Positions 35,289 through 48,249 of a stretch of 64,000 nt of DNA are shown here, in pieces. The DNA is from Paramecium tetraurelia (Eukaryota; Ciliophora; Oligohymenophorea; Peniculida; Parameciidae). Location: positions 13,204-77,203 of the forward strand of contig NW_001798988.1 in NCBI RefSeq assembly GCF_000165425.1. Direction: 5' to 3'. Positions within the stretch are counted from its first letter, which is position 1; each line of letters opens with the position of its first letter. Below the pieces are notes generated by a model that was not told where the DNA came from, ran no database searches, and worked only from the letters and a program-made list of their open reading frames with translations. A program made the position numbers and the translations under genes.

Positions 35289-36372
35289 TCACTTCTTGTT
35301 TTTCTAAACCTTCCAGATCAACTCCTAACTAGTCTCATATTGTTTATCCAATAAATCTATATCTAAGCAACGCTTGCTTAACTATTTTTTACCGTTTTAT
35401 TCACTATAGCTTTTGGCTCTTTAGCTTGGAATCTTGATATACTCAAAAGTCTTACTTAATTAGGCACTTCGATTGGCTATTTGATAGGGACATTATTATT
35501 CAACGAGTGTTGTTATTTTACATTTTTAGTACTTGAACTAATCAAATTGTTTTAAGATTGATTCTGGTTTGGTTATTGTTGCATCAATTGTAAATTCTAA
35601 GGAGAATTCATAATATTGATGTTGTTTGTAAGAACCTATTGTTAGAGATTGCAATTAGCTCCATAACAAGATTTTGATGAGGATCTAGTGTTTTCCGATT
35701 ATAGTTATTATTATTAAAAATAATTTGGGGGTCTTTAACTATTTTATGAAGCCTTGGAAGTGCTGCATTAATCGTATTACCTATATGATTAAGCGATGGA
35801 ACCTAAGAAGTATTACACAGATCTTACATTTATAATTGTTGTCATTAGGAGTTATCAATGGGGATTGCTTCTCTTCAAGTACAGTCGACAATTGAGGGTA
35901 ATCCAAATTGCGTTTAGATTCTGGCCTATTGATAGATGACTAGTTTTAGTTGTTTTCTTTATTGGATTTAACATCTTATTGGGAGGGTTTATTAAAAGCA
36001 AATTGCTTGTTCTCATATGTGTTTTTAGCACTCTGAGGATGGAGATCTATTTACTTACTCTTTTTTTTCTTATTCTTGTCATTGGATAATTGCATAGACT
36101 TAGGAACAGATAGATATTAGTCATCTCTAGTTGGTTCTTCTAGTTCCTTATTGATGCTTTCATACGCTGAATCGAATGGTGTCCCTTACAACTACATGAT
36201 CGAAATCTTTATACTTCCCAGTTTGATATACCTTCTTAGGATTACTAAAGATCTTAGAAAAATTTTCAAGTTTTAGGATTTCATCTGGTTCACTCTTGAT
36301 TGGCCGAATAGGCGATAGCTTAATCTAGTCTTTCTGTTGAGAATGTTTGGATCTTCGATGCTTTTAAGCCAT
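35289..36372 (-). CDS. Low-complexity Q/N/S-rich protein, unknown, 336 residues
   Basis: Four exons with introns 36207-36231 (25 nt, AAG), 35803-35827 (25 nt, TAG) and 35433-35455 (23 nt, AAG). A 40-nt alternative ending TAG exists for the first. The N-terminus is basic (KHRRSKHSQQ). After the first intron, GTPFDSAYESINKEL is the only ordered-looking piece, with a poly-lysine run (KKKK) soon after. The centre is Q/N/S-rich (QNLQLMQQQPNQNQSQNN). The tail reads LDIDLLDKQYETSQELIWKV. No known domain. It ends only 27 bp from the PRMT5 start. Exon joins are supported by the sum of lengths and by keeping Q/N-rich composition in one frame. Confidence 0.7.
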
Positions 36373-36436
36373 CAGTTGCTAAAGTAATGCAGTCTGTATT
36401 TAAATAATTTTACATTACGTTGGACTGATTTTGTTT

Positions 36437-36736
36437 ATGTGTTTCAATACTAATCTCCATAAGTTGACTGAAAATAGAGGTCCATCCATGGAGTGTTTGT
36501 TATATAAGATGCACATCATTAGAAAGAGAATCCAAGTTAGGCAAATGGTTATCAAACAACCCTACTTACGGGAAGCTAGACATTTGATTGTTAAAAATAA
36601 AATTAATTGTTTTACATATTTTTAAACTCTAAAGCAAAAATAATTCAAAATTACTTACATTTTAAAAATAAAACCTCAAGAAATCTTTGTCTTTAAATTT
36701 CAAATAAAAACAATGAGAGAGCCACTTAAAAAATGA
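36437..36736 (+). CDS. Possible small protein, 99 residues
   Basis: A TGA-free frame with ATG at 36437 in the 390-bp gap between two divergently placed minus- and plus-strand models. The first 60 residues (LTENRGPSMECLLYKMHIIR, then RKRIQVRQMVIKQPYLREAR) look coding in composition. The second part is K/I/F-rich and AT-rich like non-coding DNA. No family. It may be real, or a chance frame in a 5' flank. Confidence 0.3.
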
Positions 36737-36763
36737 AATTCAATGTACAATAAAAATTTAAAA

Positions 36764-38439
36764 TCAATCCTTCTTCTCTTTACCATCTGTGACTTCTTAT
36801 TTTGTGTCTATATCTTATGAGTACCCAGCATCCTAAATATATTTAAATAATAAGTACTAATCTATTAGGATCTACTTTGTAGATTCTTCTTTGATATATA
36901 TATATTAAAAATATGACATCGTCTCTAAAGCAACTCAATCTCTTCAACCACGGCATTGTAATTATAAAAGCAAACAAATCATCGATTATAGTATTCAAAA
37001 ACTTGTATATCATTGTTCTCCATGGCAAATGAGCCACTGATTTTAGTTTATAATTAATAAAGAGCTAAGGAGTCATGTTTATAAACCCGAATAAATAAAT
37101 GAATTCAACCAAACTCTCTATAATGAACGAGTAAATTCCTTTGTGCTCTTAGTAAATTAGAGCATAAACAAGGTAAGCAGCAAACAATGGGACTGATAAC
37201 TTATATAAGAAATTAGCAGCTTTTTAATCGTATTGTTAGGTTTTTGATTCATATGATTTTTGATGCAAAAATTCCACATATGGAAATACTTTAATTATTT
37301 TGAATTTTGTTGTTTTGGTGATCTTCCACATCATCAATCCCAATTCAACAAATTATTAAACAATGATCAGATATGAAGTCTCATTATCCAGCAAATACAA
37401 GGTGATGATAATATCGAAGACAAAATTTGTATACAAAGCTCTAATGGAGATCCCCTCTTGTGAACCCAAATTCTTCCAATATTAAAAGTCATTCTTTATT
37501 GCCAATGTTGAAAATATCGTATGCAATACACTAACAACCATTGTTAATGCAACCAAATAGAAATTTGTCTCGAAAAGCATCTCCTTTGTATTATCTTCTG
37601 CTATTTCGTCGTATATTTCCATGCCCAAATTTTCATAGAACTTACCTGCATTCTTCAATGAATCTATCATGTAATACTTCCAAGAATAATAACAATTAAA
37701 CTCTATTGGAATCTCATATGTCTCATTTGCTTATATCAATATGTGATCTTTCTTTCTCAAAAAATAGTTATCTACGTCTAGATTTGGAGTGTAAATGAAA
37801 CCTTCTTCAGTCCTTTGGAATCGATCTTAATTTATATTTCAATTAATTATACATTTAATTTATGGTGGAATTTAATTTTTTGGGTAAGAATTTGAGTCAT
37901 GCACAAATAATAGATACTATTTATTTTTGACATGCCATTCATATTTTGAACTCGTTTAATTCTCGTCTTGTTTCTTAATCATATATTCATCGTGTTTATC
38001 AAACAACAAATTCTTTTTTTCATTCTATTCCACTTTCATAAGCTTTGTTAATGAGAAACCAGAATGAATATTAAAATTACTGTTGCCCAATTATATGCTG
38101 AAATAAGGATTTTCAAGTAACTTAGATAATCTATATTTATACTTCTATTCCAGTCAAAGTAATGTTCTTCACAATTGTGGTGTCCTTACTATACATTAAA
38201 TCTAATTCGTTTAAAGTCCAATCAGTTACGTTGTTTGTGATGGTTAAGTTGAACAGACTATTCGAGTTTAGGATGTTGAAATAAGTGTCTACGCGAGAGT
38301 TTGATTATGAGAAAAATGACATCAAATAGTTAACTCCTATCAAGGTTAGAATTATTCTGAAAAACCCAAATCCTCCTTGTTGCTAACCCTGATTCGCCTG
38401 TGGTGCCTAATTGTTATTCCCTTGCACTTAGTTATTCAT
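36764..38439 (-). CDS. CLPTM1: CLPTM1-family multi-pass membrane protein
   Basis: Four exons, introns 38121-38142 (22 nt, AAG), 37826-37852 (27 nt, AAG) and 36833-36857 (25 nt, TAG), 533 residues. A Q/N-rich N-terminus precedes a hydrophobic helix (FFRIILTLIGVNYLMSFF). The lumenal part has several N-glycosylation sequons (NLT, NVT, NIT). The C-terminal half carries the family signature: VVSVLHTIFSTLAIKNDFQYW, YLFGFINMTPQLFINYKLKS, VAHLPWRTMIYKFLNTIIDD and RLSCFRDDVIFLIYIYQRRI. CLPTM1 proteins sit in the ER membrane; the animal members retain GABA-A receptors or act as lipid scramblases (CLPTM1L). The acidic/lysine tail after the last intron is cytosolic. Confidence 0.93.
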
Positions 38440-38621
38440 TAAAACTTGTAATGAATTTAGATTAATAATTAAAAATTATTTATACTTCATTAAGGAATAG
38501 TTTGAGAATAATATGAGAATAATATGTATTTTGGAAAACTTCAATATCTGAAATTTTTGATTATAAATTTTCAATTAAAATTTCTAATTCCTTGATAAGA
38601 TATTTTCTTATTAAAAATTTA

Positions 38622-38864
38622 ATGGGATGCACATGTAGCAGTAAAAGAGAGTAATCTCCTTAGAAGACAATCAAATCAACTCAATCTACTTCAAATCAAC
38701 TACATCTTCTCATAGAAACCAAAATGTTTAAAATCTATAGACCTCATCAAAAATTATAAAATGTAAGTAATTTCTTAAAAATATAGATCTCTAACAGTAC
38801 AATATTAACAAGAAGAAGAATAAAAATGGAAATCAAAGATCTCGAATACTAAGAAACTAAATGA
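38622..38864 (+). CDS. MGC microprotein A (predicted myristoylated/palmitoylated)
   Basis: Begins MGCTCSSKREQSP: Gly2 fits N-myristoylation and Cys3/Cys5 fit palmitoylation. The frame runs to TGA 38862-38864. Positions 38763-38786 (24 nt, GTAAGT...ATATAG) are an intron in phase 0 without a TGA, so the spliced product has 72 residues and the unspliced 80. The intron is supported by a paralogue at 45036-45244, which has its intron at the same place: KLQN|ISNSTILTRRR here against QLQN|ISVSTIIQRRK there. The body is basic and S/T-rich, and the C-terminus is charged. Likely a membrane-anchored small adaptor; no known family. Confidence 0.75.
38763..38786 (+). other. Stopless 3n intron (24 nt) in MGC microprotein A
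   Basis: Starts GTAAGT and ends ATATAG. Its length is divisible by three and it contains no in-frame TGA, so retention would add eight residues instead of stopping translation. Confidence 0.7.
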
Positions 38865-39019
38865 AAGTTATTGTTTTTTTCTTGATTATTTTTACAAAAA
38901 TAACATATGCTTTCGTAATATCGTTGAGTATATCTGTCAATACTCCCGATCTAAAGGCTGTGCTACACAACTATTGTGGTTTGTTTATTTGGCAGAAGCC
39001 CTAGATTTTAGGAAGGTGA
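38861..39019 (+). CDS. Possible tiny secreted peptide, 52 residues
   Basis: The ATG overlaps the TGA of the preceding gene (ATGA). The frame begins MKVIVFFLIIFTKITYAFVI, which looks like a signal peptide, then about 32 residues with one cysteine to TGA 39017-39019. Same-strand overlap is unusual in a eukaryote, so this may be 3' flank or an exon of an unrecognised gene. Confidence 0.2.
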
Positions 39020-39711
39020 AATAAATCCTAATTTTTGATCAAAATACTGCTTTTAGGCTAAAATTGTCAAGAGAATACAATTGAATCTTAATTATTCGAT
39101 AATGACAAATACGCCTAGCCTATTTTTTACAGATATTAAAACTATATTACATCAAAATAAGTTTAATATAAAATATTCTGATAATTATTTTTAAAGCTAA
39201 TATGTACATCTTTCCTTTTCGATATTATACACTTCATCTAATACTCTCAATATTAATAAATATATAAAAAAAAATTAAATTAACCTCTTTTATTTGTTTA
39301 CACCAAAGAGATATGACCATTTAAATCTTTTATGATAAATTATTTAATAATTAAAATTATATTGCATAATATATATTAAAAGTTGTAATAAAGTATTAAA
39401 TAGATAATAACACTTATTTGTGTCTAAATGGATTCAAATGCACTTGGATTTCTAATAATTTCTCTAATATTTATAAAATTAGACAGTGTATTCTTCTAAT
39501 TAACTATCAATAATTTCGCATTCAATAAGATATATTAAACTAAAATTATTAAGAATTAATTGAATTCCGTATTACAAACTAAAATTGATCCCTTCATAAA
39601 TAATATGAATTAGAATTAGTTCTAATTAGAATTCTATGATTTTCTTCAAATTTTCATAATTTCGAAAATTGAATAAGAATGTTAAGTTAATATAATTGTA
39701 ATATTTAATTT
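39020..39711. other. Intergenic, very AT-rich, no supported gene
   Basis: About 690 bp. A plus-strand TGA-free stretch of about 90 codons from near 39056 has no start codon and no domain. The rest is A/T runs. It holds the 3' flank of the large minus-strand membrane-protein gene. Confidence 0.5.
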
Positions 39712-42700
39712 TCATAATTAACGAAGAATATTAATAGCTTATTAATCAATTAATTCTACCGGAATAATCGTCAAGGATAATCTGATTAAGTTGATTTAGT
39801 TTTGTTGAACTTTACTAAAATAGATTAATGCTAATCCAATTGCTAACAAAGTGAAACATCCAGTTATCATAAAATACACAAGAGCTTCATTAAAATTACT
39901 TTCAATTTATTCATATGCTAATTTTAAATTCTCTTGAGCAAATTAATCAAAAGCTTATTTAGCATTCGTAAAGTGTCTTCCAAACATCTAATTGAAATCA
40001 GCTGAATTCAGCAAAGATAGTGTATTTTGAAAATCTACATCAAGCATTTTATTTTCCAATTCATAGTAATAAGATCCCATTAAGTAATTAATAATTTTTG
40101 TATAGATGCCTATTATTCCTTTATTATAAAGATATGTGCAATTATCTTTGATATCTGGAGAAATAGGACAAAAGATTGAGCAAATATCTTAAAAAAATAG
40201 CTGATTTAAAATGTCAGCATTTTTTGAATTGATATTTGGATTCTTGATTAAATCTTATATTATTTGAATTTGGCTATGCTTAAAGGAATCGAACTAAATA
40301 TAAAAATAGGTTAAATTTTGATAACGATCTTATATGAAGTAATTAGCAGATTATTACAACGTCTTTAGTGATATAGATTCTGTTAATGAATTTTGACTCA
40401 ATAGAATATTCTAACTCTTAATTCTAATTGCATTGCTCACAATAGAATCAACTTGAATGGTGAAATGAAGAAATTCAGCCCCTAGTTGATACGAGGGTTT
40501 GAGTTGCTTTTATTTTTAAGAATTAAATAGGAAGCCTCCAATATTAACAATTAGAATAATTAAGAGTAGAGCAAATAAGAATGCCGATATTGAACACATG
40601 TTAAATGTTGACTATTAAATTCTTGATGAAAGCAGTGTTGTTTTTTTTTATTTAGTATTTGTTGTGTTGATTTACTATTGTTTATTTAGTGGCTAATAGA
40701 TAATGTGCACATAATCAGCCTTCTTCCAGTTGATTGAGTACTTGTCATTTAATATTTCTCTCACACTTTATAATTTTTGGATTGTCACATAAACATCTTT
40801 TTCATACAATCTGCAGTTGAGATGCAGAATCTTCATGTGTAACTTCAACAAATCAAAAAAGAACCAAAACTGTAAGAAAAACATGCAAAATTATAGAATA
40901 GTTTAGATGACGAATAGATTCAAAATCAATTCATCATTTAAGTCTAATTCCACATAGAATTTATCAATTAAGGATCTAATTAATAATCTAAACAAATTTG
41001 TACTATTTTCTAAATTTAAAACTTCAAAAAGAGATTGCTGAAAAAAGTAATCGTTAAAATTACTAAAGTTATTATCCTAATAGTATTTTATTAGAAGTCT
41101 GAAATAAATAGTGAGTTTGGAATAGTAATAAGTGTAAGAAGTATTAAATTCATCCGCTTAATCAATATAGTAAAGTGTAATGTTGGAATTTAACAAATCC
41201 TATTCAATTTGATGAAAGACTGGTTGATGTAGAGACATGTTTTATAAGTAATTAAGATTTTTGAATCTTGATTGAATGGTATTCAATAAGTTTTAACTTA
41301 TTTGAATCCCTTCTACTTTGGACAATTTTTAGAGAATATCATGAGATGTTAATTCACAATAAATGCCATTAAATACATACGGTGCTTAGATCTCAAGAAG
41401 TTATTTATTTCCATTATCTCTTTATTCACTTATAAATATGACATTCAGAATATTAAACAAGACAACACTTAAAACAATACAAATATCCAAGAAAATGATA
41501 AAACTTAATTAGATGGGTCTGGCTTGAGATCGTGATTTCATTTTTAACAATTCATAATGATGATTCCTCGATCTTCTTGCAATAGACCCACCAGAATGTA
41601 TAGCCTGCATTTCATTTTTTTAATCTATTTATTAGTCATTGTTATTATTTGATGACTATTGATCCTGCAGTTTGTCTAGTACTGTCTTATTTTTCGAGTA
41701 TTATTATTGAAAGTTATGATTTTCATATCCTAATTCTTATTGTAATTTGATTATCTTGAATTCATCCTCTAAGTATTTAGAATCATCATTCATACTTTTG
41801 TGTTTGATTAAATTAAAAGTAGCCCTTTGTGAAAAAGGAGCCAAGATTTATCTTGAAGATTCTTATAATTGATCAAAGAAGGATTGATCATATTTACCTC
41901 TCATTAAAGATATTTCTGGGTGTTATTGTAATTTATCATTATCTTCCACCTTCCCTTTTGTAAAGCTTTCATCCTAAATGGAACTTAGCATTAAATGACT
42001 TGATTTATTTAGATCGGACAACTCAACGTTTTACAAACTATTTTATGAGAATGTCTCTCCATTCTCAATGTCTTAAGCAGATATAATGTCATTTATTTCT
42101 AAAGTGAATAACGGAATAGATTTTGAGTAACCAAGTATGAGATACTCTAAGTAACATTTAATCTAGAAATTTGTGGTTTGAAGATTTTGATCAATAAATT
42201 ACTACATCTTTTGCTAATAGGTTTCATCAAACAAATCGCAATTGGGTTTTTGAGAATCAAATAAATTCAGATTTAACATAGATTTTTAATTTTTTTGTTA
42301 ATTTTCTGGAGTATCAAATGTTGTCCACAAACCTGCATAATATAATTAATGTTTATTTTTGCCTTTTGAACTTTACATCAATTTTGAAAACTATTACTTG
42401 ATGGGATTTCCAATTTTTAAAATAATCTTATCGTCTTAGTTATTTTCTTCTTCTGAATTTCGATATGCATTAATTAAATTGAATATTTTTGGGATTAATT
42501 AAAATACATACCCTGAAGACAGATGTTCTTAAGTAATTGTTTTATCTATTGTTTAAAGTAATTTGAACATTAAACTATTGACACCTAAGATTCTACCCTT
42601 GTGATCAAAAAGCATGAATAGACATTTTTCTTTTGTTTTGGAAAATGCAGCCGTTATAACATAATCATCATAACTGATAAAGAAATTATCAATAGTAATA

Positions 42701-44568
42701 TCTGCAGGAATGTAGAAATTATTTTTGCCTTTCAGAAACACTGTTCTACTCTTACCAAATAAAATGCTATGGCCTAACTTCTTAAATCTCTCAAGATATT
42801 GATCATGAACAGATGCTAGAAAGTCTGGCATTAATTGATTTATGTGTTTGATATCTCTAAAATCCATTTCGTTTTCGTATCCCCAAAATTAAGCTATTTA
42901 TTAAGCATTTAATTTTATGATTGATCCTTATGATTTAACAATACTGGTGTACAATAAACAAATTTTATTTTCCATTATGTTACCGTTAAGTAGTTTTCCT
43001 TCAACCAAACTTTCAGATCGCAAAATGTCATTCATTACTTTCTACATCTTAATAGCTTATTCATAATCGTTTATAATTATTGCATAATAAATTATCAACA
43101 CCAAGACTTCTAGGACTGTTCTTGGCTCCTCAACCTATTCGATATTGGTACAATTATATAACTTTTACAATACTAATCGACATTCCAATAATTTTTGACT
43201 CAATAAACATGTAGTCTAAAATAGTTTCTTTACATTTGAGATCAATGATATCAATTATTTCCAGTAATTTATTTTGTGATCAAGAGTACTCAGAATCAAA
43301 GGAATGGATATTTCTCGTATTTTAACTGCCTCATATATATCCTTTGTAGATAGAATGCGATCATCCTAATATTATCCTGCCTTTAAAAGTTGATTTATTC
43401 CATCCTAGACCTTTGTAACTGAATTCCACAATTATTTATGTTGACTTGGAAATGTTATTCTAAAAAACAAGGAATGATCATGTGGGATATTATAATACTA
43501 TTTTAGTCGGCATAGTGCAGTCAAGGGAGCTTTATGAACACATAGAAAGTGGATTAAGGCTAATTCTAAGATCTCATAATCGATTTTCTACTTTTTATTT
43601 ATTGTTATGTTATTTTCTAAATAGCAAATTAATACTTCATTCTTTTTTTGGTCTTCATGCTAAGATACACATTTGTTTTTGTGCTGTCTTAGTTTTAAAT
43701 GCTATTGAATGTCCTATGATTAATAGAACTCTTGGCATTAAACTAGAATGATATATTAGTTTTAAGAATCCATGTCTGCGTATCTGTCATATAATTGAAA
43801 TGAGAGTGCATAGGCAAGAGTGCCTATTAGAATTGTAAAATAAAAGATATTCTCCTCTGATTTATTGAATAACATTAGGGTATGAATTACAACCAGAGTG
43901 TAAAATAAAAAGTTATACTGAAACACTATTTTATTAAACTAGAACTTGTAGGGTTTAAAGATTATAATATCTAAGCAAAGGGCTATTCCCTAAATGTGTA
44001 GTAAAATTATTTGCAAAATGTGAAATTCAAAATCAATGTAGCAAATAGTGTCCAATGCTGCACTAATTACTGTCAATTAAGTGAATTTCCGTATGAATGG
44101 ATTACTATGAATAAATTTAGTTGAACGATTAAAATAGAGATTAAATACTAGAATAAAAAATAAGAGCAGGATTCCAAAAATTGATATTCCAATATTCCCT
44201 GATGAACTTGAAAGCATTGCTACTTAAGGTATATAAAATACATTCCATAAAAGGTTATTGTAATAGAAAACGAATTAAACTTTGAAAAAGCTGAGAATGA
44301 AGATTATAACATTGAATAATATGAGAAGTATTTTAAGTATGTCCGATATCTCTTGATATAAAAAGGACAATATGACATAAGGAACATGCAATTTATAATC
44401 TGTGTATTTCCAAACATCCCATCCATCCTATGGGAATATGAAATGGAGTCTCAAAATAAATTACAATAAAATGGCACTTTAAAATAGTGATTCTCCTAAC
44501 TGAATTTTAGGAGATGAAGTCATTAAATCCAAATAATGCTCGATAAGCCTTTAAGTTAATTCCATCAT
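39712..44568 (-). CDS. Large multi-pass membrane protein with internal PAS-like module
   Basis: One uninterrupted frame of 1,618 residues; I checked every minus-strand TGA in this frame and found none. N-terminal third: about seven hydrophobic helices (e.g. IGISIFGILLLFFILVFNLY, LALCLDIIIF-like, TILIGTLAYALSF). Around residues 560-680 is a PAS-like region with the ciliate signature INQLMPDFLASVHDQYLERF, then FYIPADITIDNFFISYDDYV and LFMLFDHKGRILGVNSLMF. A long polar linker follows. The C-terminal third has four helices (about 1010-1035, about 1200, about 1290-1310 and VYFMITGCFTLLAIGLALIY). This layout resembles large ciliate TmcB-like/PAS membrane proteins. A sensory or mechanosensory role is only inference. 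Confidence 0.8.
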
Positions 44569-45035
44569 AAGCCAAAAGATTAAATTATTAAAGCTAAATT
44601 AGCTATAAACTTAATAATAAAATTAATATCAATTTATAAACAAGGAACCACACAAACAAGGTTTACCACCTCAAATATCCTTAAATCCATGAAAGACAAT
44701 CAGTTCTTCGTTTATTATTATCAAAAAAACTCTACAAGATTTAAAATTTGTTTTAAACAAGTATTTACATTCTCATTCATTTATTTTTAATGAATTGCAA
44801 TTCAAACCAGAAAAATTAATTAATTTTCTCAAGCCTAAAAACAACAACTAAGAATTTGAAACCTTTTGATTGGAATAACTGAGACTACTTTTGTTTAAAG
44901 GGTATTTCTGTAATATCAGAAGGCCAATCGAGTAAATAACACCAGGTAAATAATTTTAAAGAAGAATTATTGTAAATATTTACATATTTTACTAGTATAA
45001 TCAGATAAAATATATAATTAATATATCTCTCTTCC
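44569..45035. other. Intergenic, AT-rich, no gene seen
   Basis: About 470 bp upstream of the large membrane-protein gene, which should include its promoter. No frame of interest. Confidence 0.5.
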
Positions 45036-45244
45036 TCATACTGAATATTTGCCAAAATTTTTCCTTCTCTATATTATAGTGCTAACTGAAATCTAAATGT
45101 TTATAAGAATTTTACATTCTATAATTAGGGTATTCCATTTTTGTATTTATTTGAGAATGCCAAATATTTTAAGTTTTTTGGTTCACTATCGAAAGATGAC
45201 CTGCTACTTTTCTCGCTTCTGCTCTTTGTGTTTGCACAACCCAT
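45036..45244 (-). CDS. MGC microprotein B (predicted myristoylated/palmitoylated)
   Basis: Two exons around intron 45093-45115 (23 nt, GTAAAA...TTTAG) give 61 residues. It begins MGCANTKSRSEKSSRSS, again with Gly2 and Cys3 suited to dual acylation. The end of exon 1 and the start of exon 2 read QLQN|ISVSTIIQRRK, matching microprotein A at the same intron position. The body is S/K-rich and hydrophilic. It lies between the TRAPPC11-like gene and the PAS-like membrane-protein gene, about 6.4 kb from copy A and on the opposite strand. Function unknown; a small membrane-tethered peptide is the best guess. Confidence 0.75.
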
Positions 45245-45345
45245 AAATAATAATATATAACTTAAAAAACGAAAACACTTGATTAATTAAACCAACTAAT
45301 AAACGTAGACTAATAATAACCTGAACAAATATATTTTTTATAATT

Positions 45346-48249
45346 TCAAGGTAATATTAAAATGGATTTCATTCCTGAAGAATCGAAAACTAACTGACTA
45401 GGATTATTGGGCTGTCTGATTTCTATTAAAATTCCAGGAAGATTGCACTTTCCAAATTCAATTGGAAATAATAAATAAGAAAAAGTTGCTTCATCCTCTA
45501 CAAATTTCATCTATTTTATCTTGCCCATAATGAAGAATTGCTTTTTATCTTGGTCCTTCAATTGAATGAAATAATTTTATGGTTCTCTAGTCTTTAATTT
45601 TACAACAATTTCAAAAGTCTATTATGCGTTGGATGTAGGGGGAGATATTATTTCCACATTCTGCAAATATGATATCACATTGACATTCTCAACATCAACT
45701 ATAGCTTCATAATTCATCTAATTTCTTGTATATTTGATTTTATATTGTCCAAAATTGGAGTAAGTAGTTTAATCCCTGGTCATAAAAATAACATTCAATT
45801 TATTTTTATTATAAAAATCAAGATCAACAGATGGTACAAATTCAGTTTCAATCAAATCAATATTTTATACTTCCAATTAAACTGCGCATTTACTAAAAAC
45901 ACTCAAAGTATTTCGATTTCTATTTTGAGCATTCTAAAACACACTGCTTAATTATTTTATTTTTATAAAGTAAATGAATGGGAAAACAAACTTAATCTTC
46001 TTAAAATATTCTTCACCCTATATTTTGAATCCAACAATTCTATCATGAATAATGCTATCTGTTATTTGTAAAGTAAATTATCTGCTATTTATTGTATTAT
46101 TGTTATTTTCCTTTAACTTTAGAAGGCAATTCTTGTTTAAATTAAAATTCAATAACTCAACCTCCGTTTGATAACTCAATTCCACCTCAATTTCATTTAA
46201 TTCGTTGATATAGGCAAAGTCCTATTTAAATGTAATGATAGGAGGATCTCTTTTATAAGTGGATAGCAACCCAACTTTATATTTGTTCGAGTAAAGTTCT
46301 ACATCTTTGGCAATAATTTTAATTGATAATTTATCCCTATTTATAGCAACAATTAAATTACAAATATTTTCCAAAAAGTTGAATTTGAACTGGTTTTTCT
46401 ATATTTTTATCTGTTTTTATAATTGTATGATTTGTTGCAATAAATTCTATTTGTTGGTTCTTACTGATAATTAATCCGGTCTCAATCATGTCTAAAATGT
46501 GTTGAGTTATATTCATATCTATTTTTAACTGAATACTTTGTTCATCTGATTCAAGTTTAGAAATAGAAATGAATGTGTTAGCAGGAACAACAATATCTAA
46601 ATTTTCACTTAATTGCTATGCCAACTTCTTGATGTCCTAAATTTTATCCTGCTCATATATTAAAATATCGCTGTAGATTTGTATTTATTTTGTCAATTGT
46701 GCTGATTAAGCTTCTAAATATAGGATATTTTTGTATTCGTCAATTAATCCATAAGAAATTAATTGATCAGCAATTTAGGATTTCAATTCAAAGTTTTAAG
46801 TGATTAATATTTACAAGTATTTAAAATAAACATTAGCATAATTGTTTTGATTCTAACTATTTTCATTATACTGTTTCCAAAAATCAAAAATGAATTACAC
46901 ATTAGGGGCTAAGTTAATTTCATTTCTTCTATAATTGATTACGTGCTTAAAATAGAATAGCTTTTAATCTGATTTTATATCAATAGGCTACTCATTCTCT
47001 TTTTCTCGAATTTAATAATTTGGTCTTCCTAAATATTCAGGTTCTTATTTCGAAATTAAAAAGCCAAATTATTGAATCGATTAATCGGGGAACATATCAT
47101 TAAGTTGTATCAATTTGATGTAACTCAGCAAAGTCGCCTATAATTATTTGATACATATGTACTTGGAAATAGTTATACACAATAGTATAATTGGTTACCA
47201 TTAATTTAGATTCAATAAATTTAATAATAGCCACAAAGATTTTGACTCTCCATAAATATTCTTGTATTTCAAACAATTTGTGGAATATTAAATTTTTAAA
47301 GGTTTTGAAGTGAACCTCAAAGTGTTAAATTACATCTTGAATTTCTAAATTTCTGAATAATTTGAATCTTAATTGATCAGCAATCTATAATTTTGAAACA
47401 TTATAATACTTCTCTATATTCTTCTGCTTGTTAAATCAATTCATAGGAAGTGTAAAATGAATTATCATCTGTAAAGTTTAAGTAATCCTTCCTTTTTGTT
47501 GCCAATTAAGTCACAATTTCATAAGATGTTTACATATGCTTATTTGCCTTTTTTGCATTGTTTTCAATTTCACTAATTAGAGTTTTCTTGATTTCAAAAA
47601 TTAACTTCTAGTCACTCAATTCTGACTTTTACAATTTGCTGGTTTCAGACTTATACTTATTAAATAGTTCTTAATAGAAAGTGTTTGAGTCATCCACAAT
47701 CGTTTTCTTGATTCTAAATTAAAATTTAGTGGCTTTAAGTTTACCTTTTCAATTGTTGACCAATGTTTTCAAATTCGACTGCAAAGACCTTTCTTAAATC
47801 AATTTCCTTCTTTAGGTAATTAAAATCAAATCCACCTACATTTTTACCTGTAAGTACTATAGTGATTTTAGGTTAGAAGGATTTAGCTAAAGAAATGGTT
47901 TACTTTAGGATATTGTAATTGTCTAATAGTTTATCCAATTTCTCAGCTATAATAATTCAAATCTATACGTTCAGAGATGTCATATATCCATATAACAACA
48001 GAGGGAAACTAAAATAATAATAATGTAAAAATACAGTTTTTAATTTGTGAAGCCACGACAATTTAAAAATTCCCCCACCTTGATGAGATTTCTTTTTATA
48101 ATCCAATTCAAGCAAAATAATGAATCTAAATAGATTTTAATTCCTTACTATTGCATACCACCTTCAAAATTAGTTAATTGACTTTTTAATTTATCCTTGT
48201 AATCCCCTAGAATGCAAATGATTGATTTGTTGGTGGTTATTAAATCCAT
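45346..48249 (-). CDS. TRAPPC11 (foie gras/gryzun)-like trafficking protein
   Basis: Eight exons with seven introns: 48126-48148, 48009-48034, 47947-47968, 47714-47744, 47385-47409, 47138-47162 and 46337-46361 (22-31 nt, all TAG). Together they give 908 residues in one frame. The N-terminus has an alpha/beta look (ICILGDYKDKL, FPSVVIWIYDISEPEK, PKITIVLTGKN). Helices follow; QLRFKLFRNLEIQDVIQHFE with VHFKTFKNL resembles the TRAPPC11 foie-gras region where a helix pair precedes 'F..H'. The C-terminal half is beta-rich, ending FIMGKIKQMKF and LFPIEFGKCNLPGILIEI, like the immunoglobulin-like end of TRAPPC10/11. TRAPP subunits act in ER-Golgi traffic and autophagy. I am sure of the gene, moderately of the family. 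Confidence 0.6.

Noticed and set aside
43482-43751. 89-residue plus-strand frame
   Set aside because: Antisense shadow of the uninterrupted 1,618-residue minus-strand gene.
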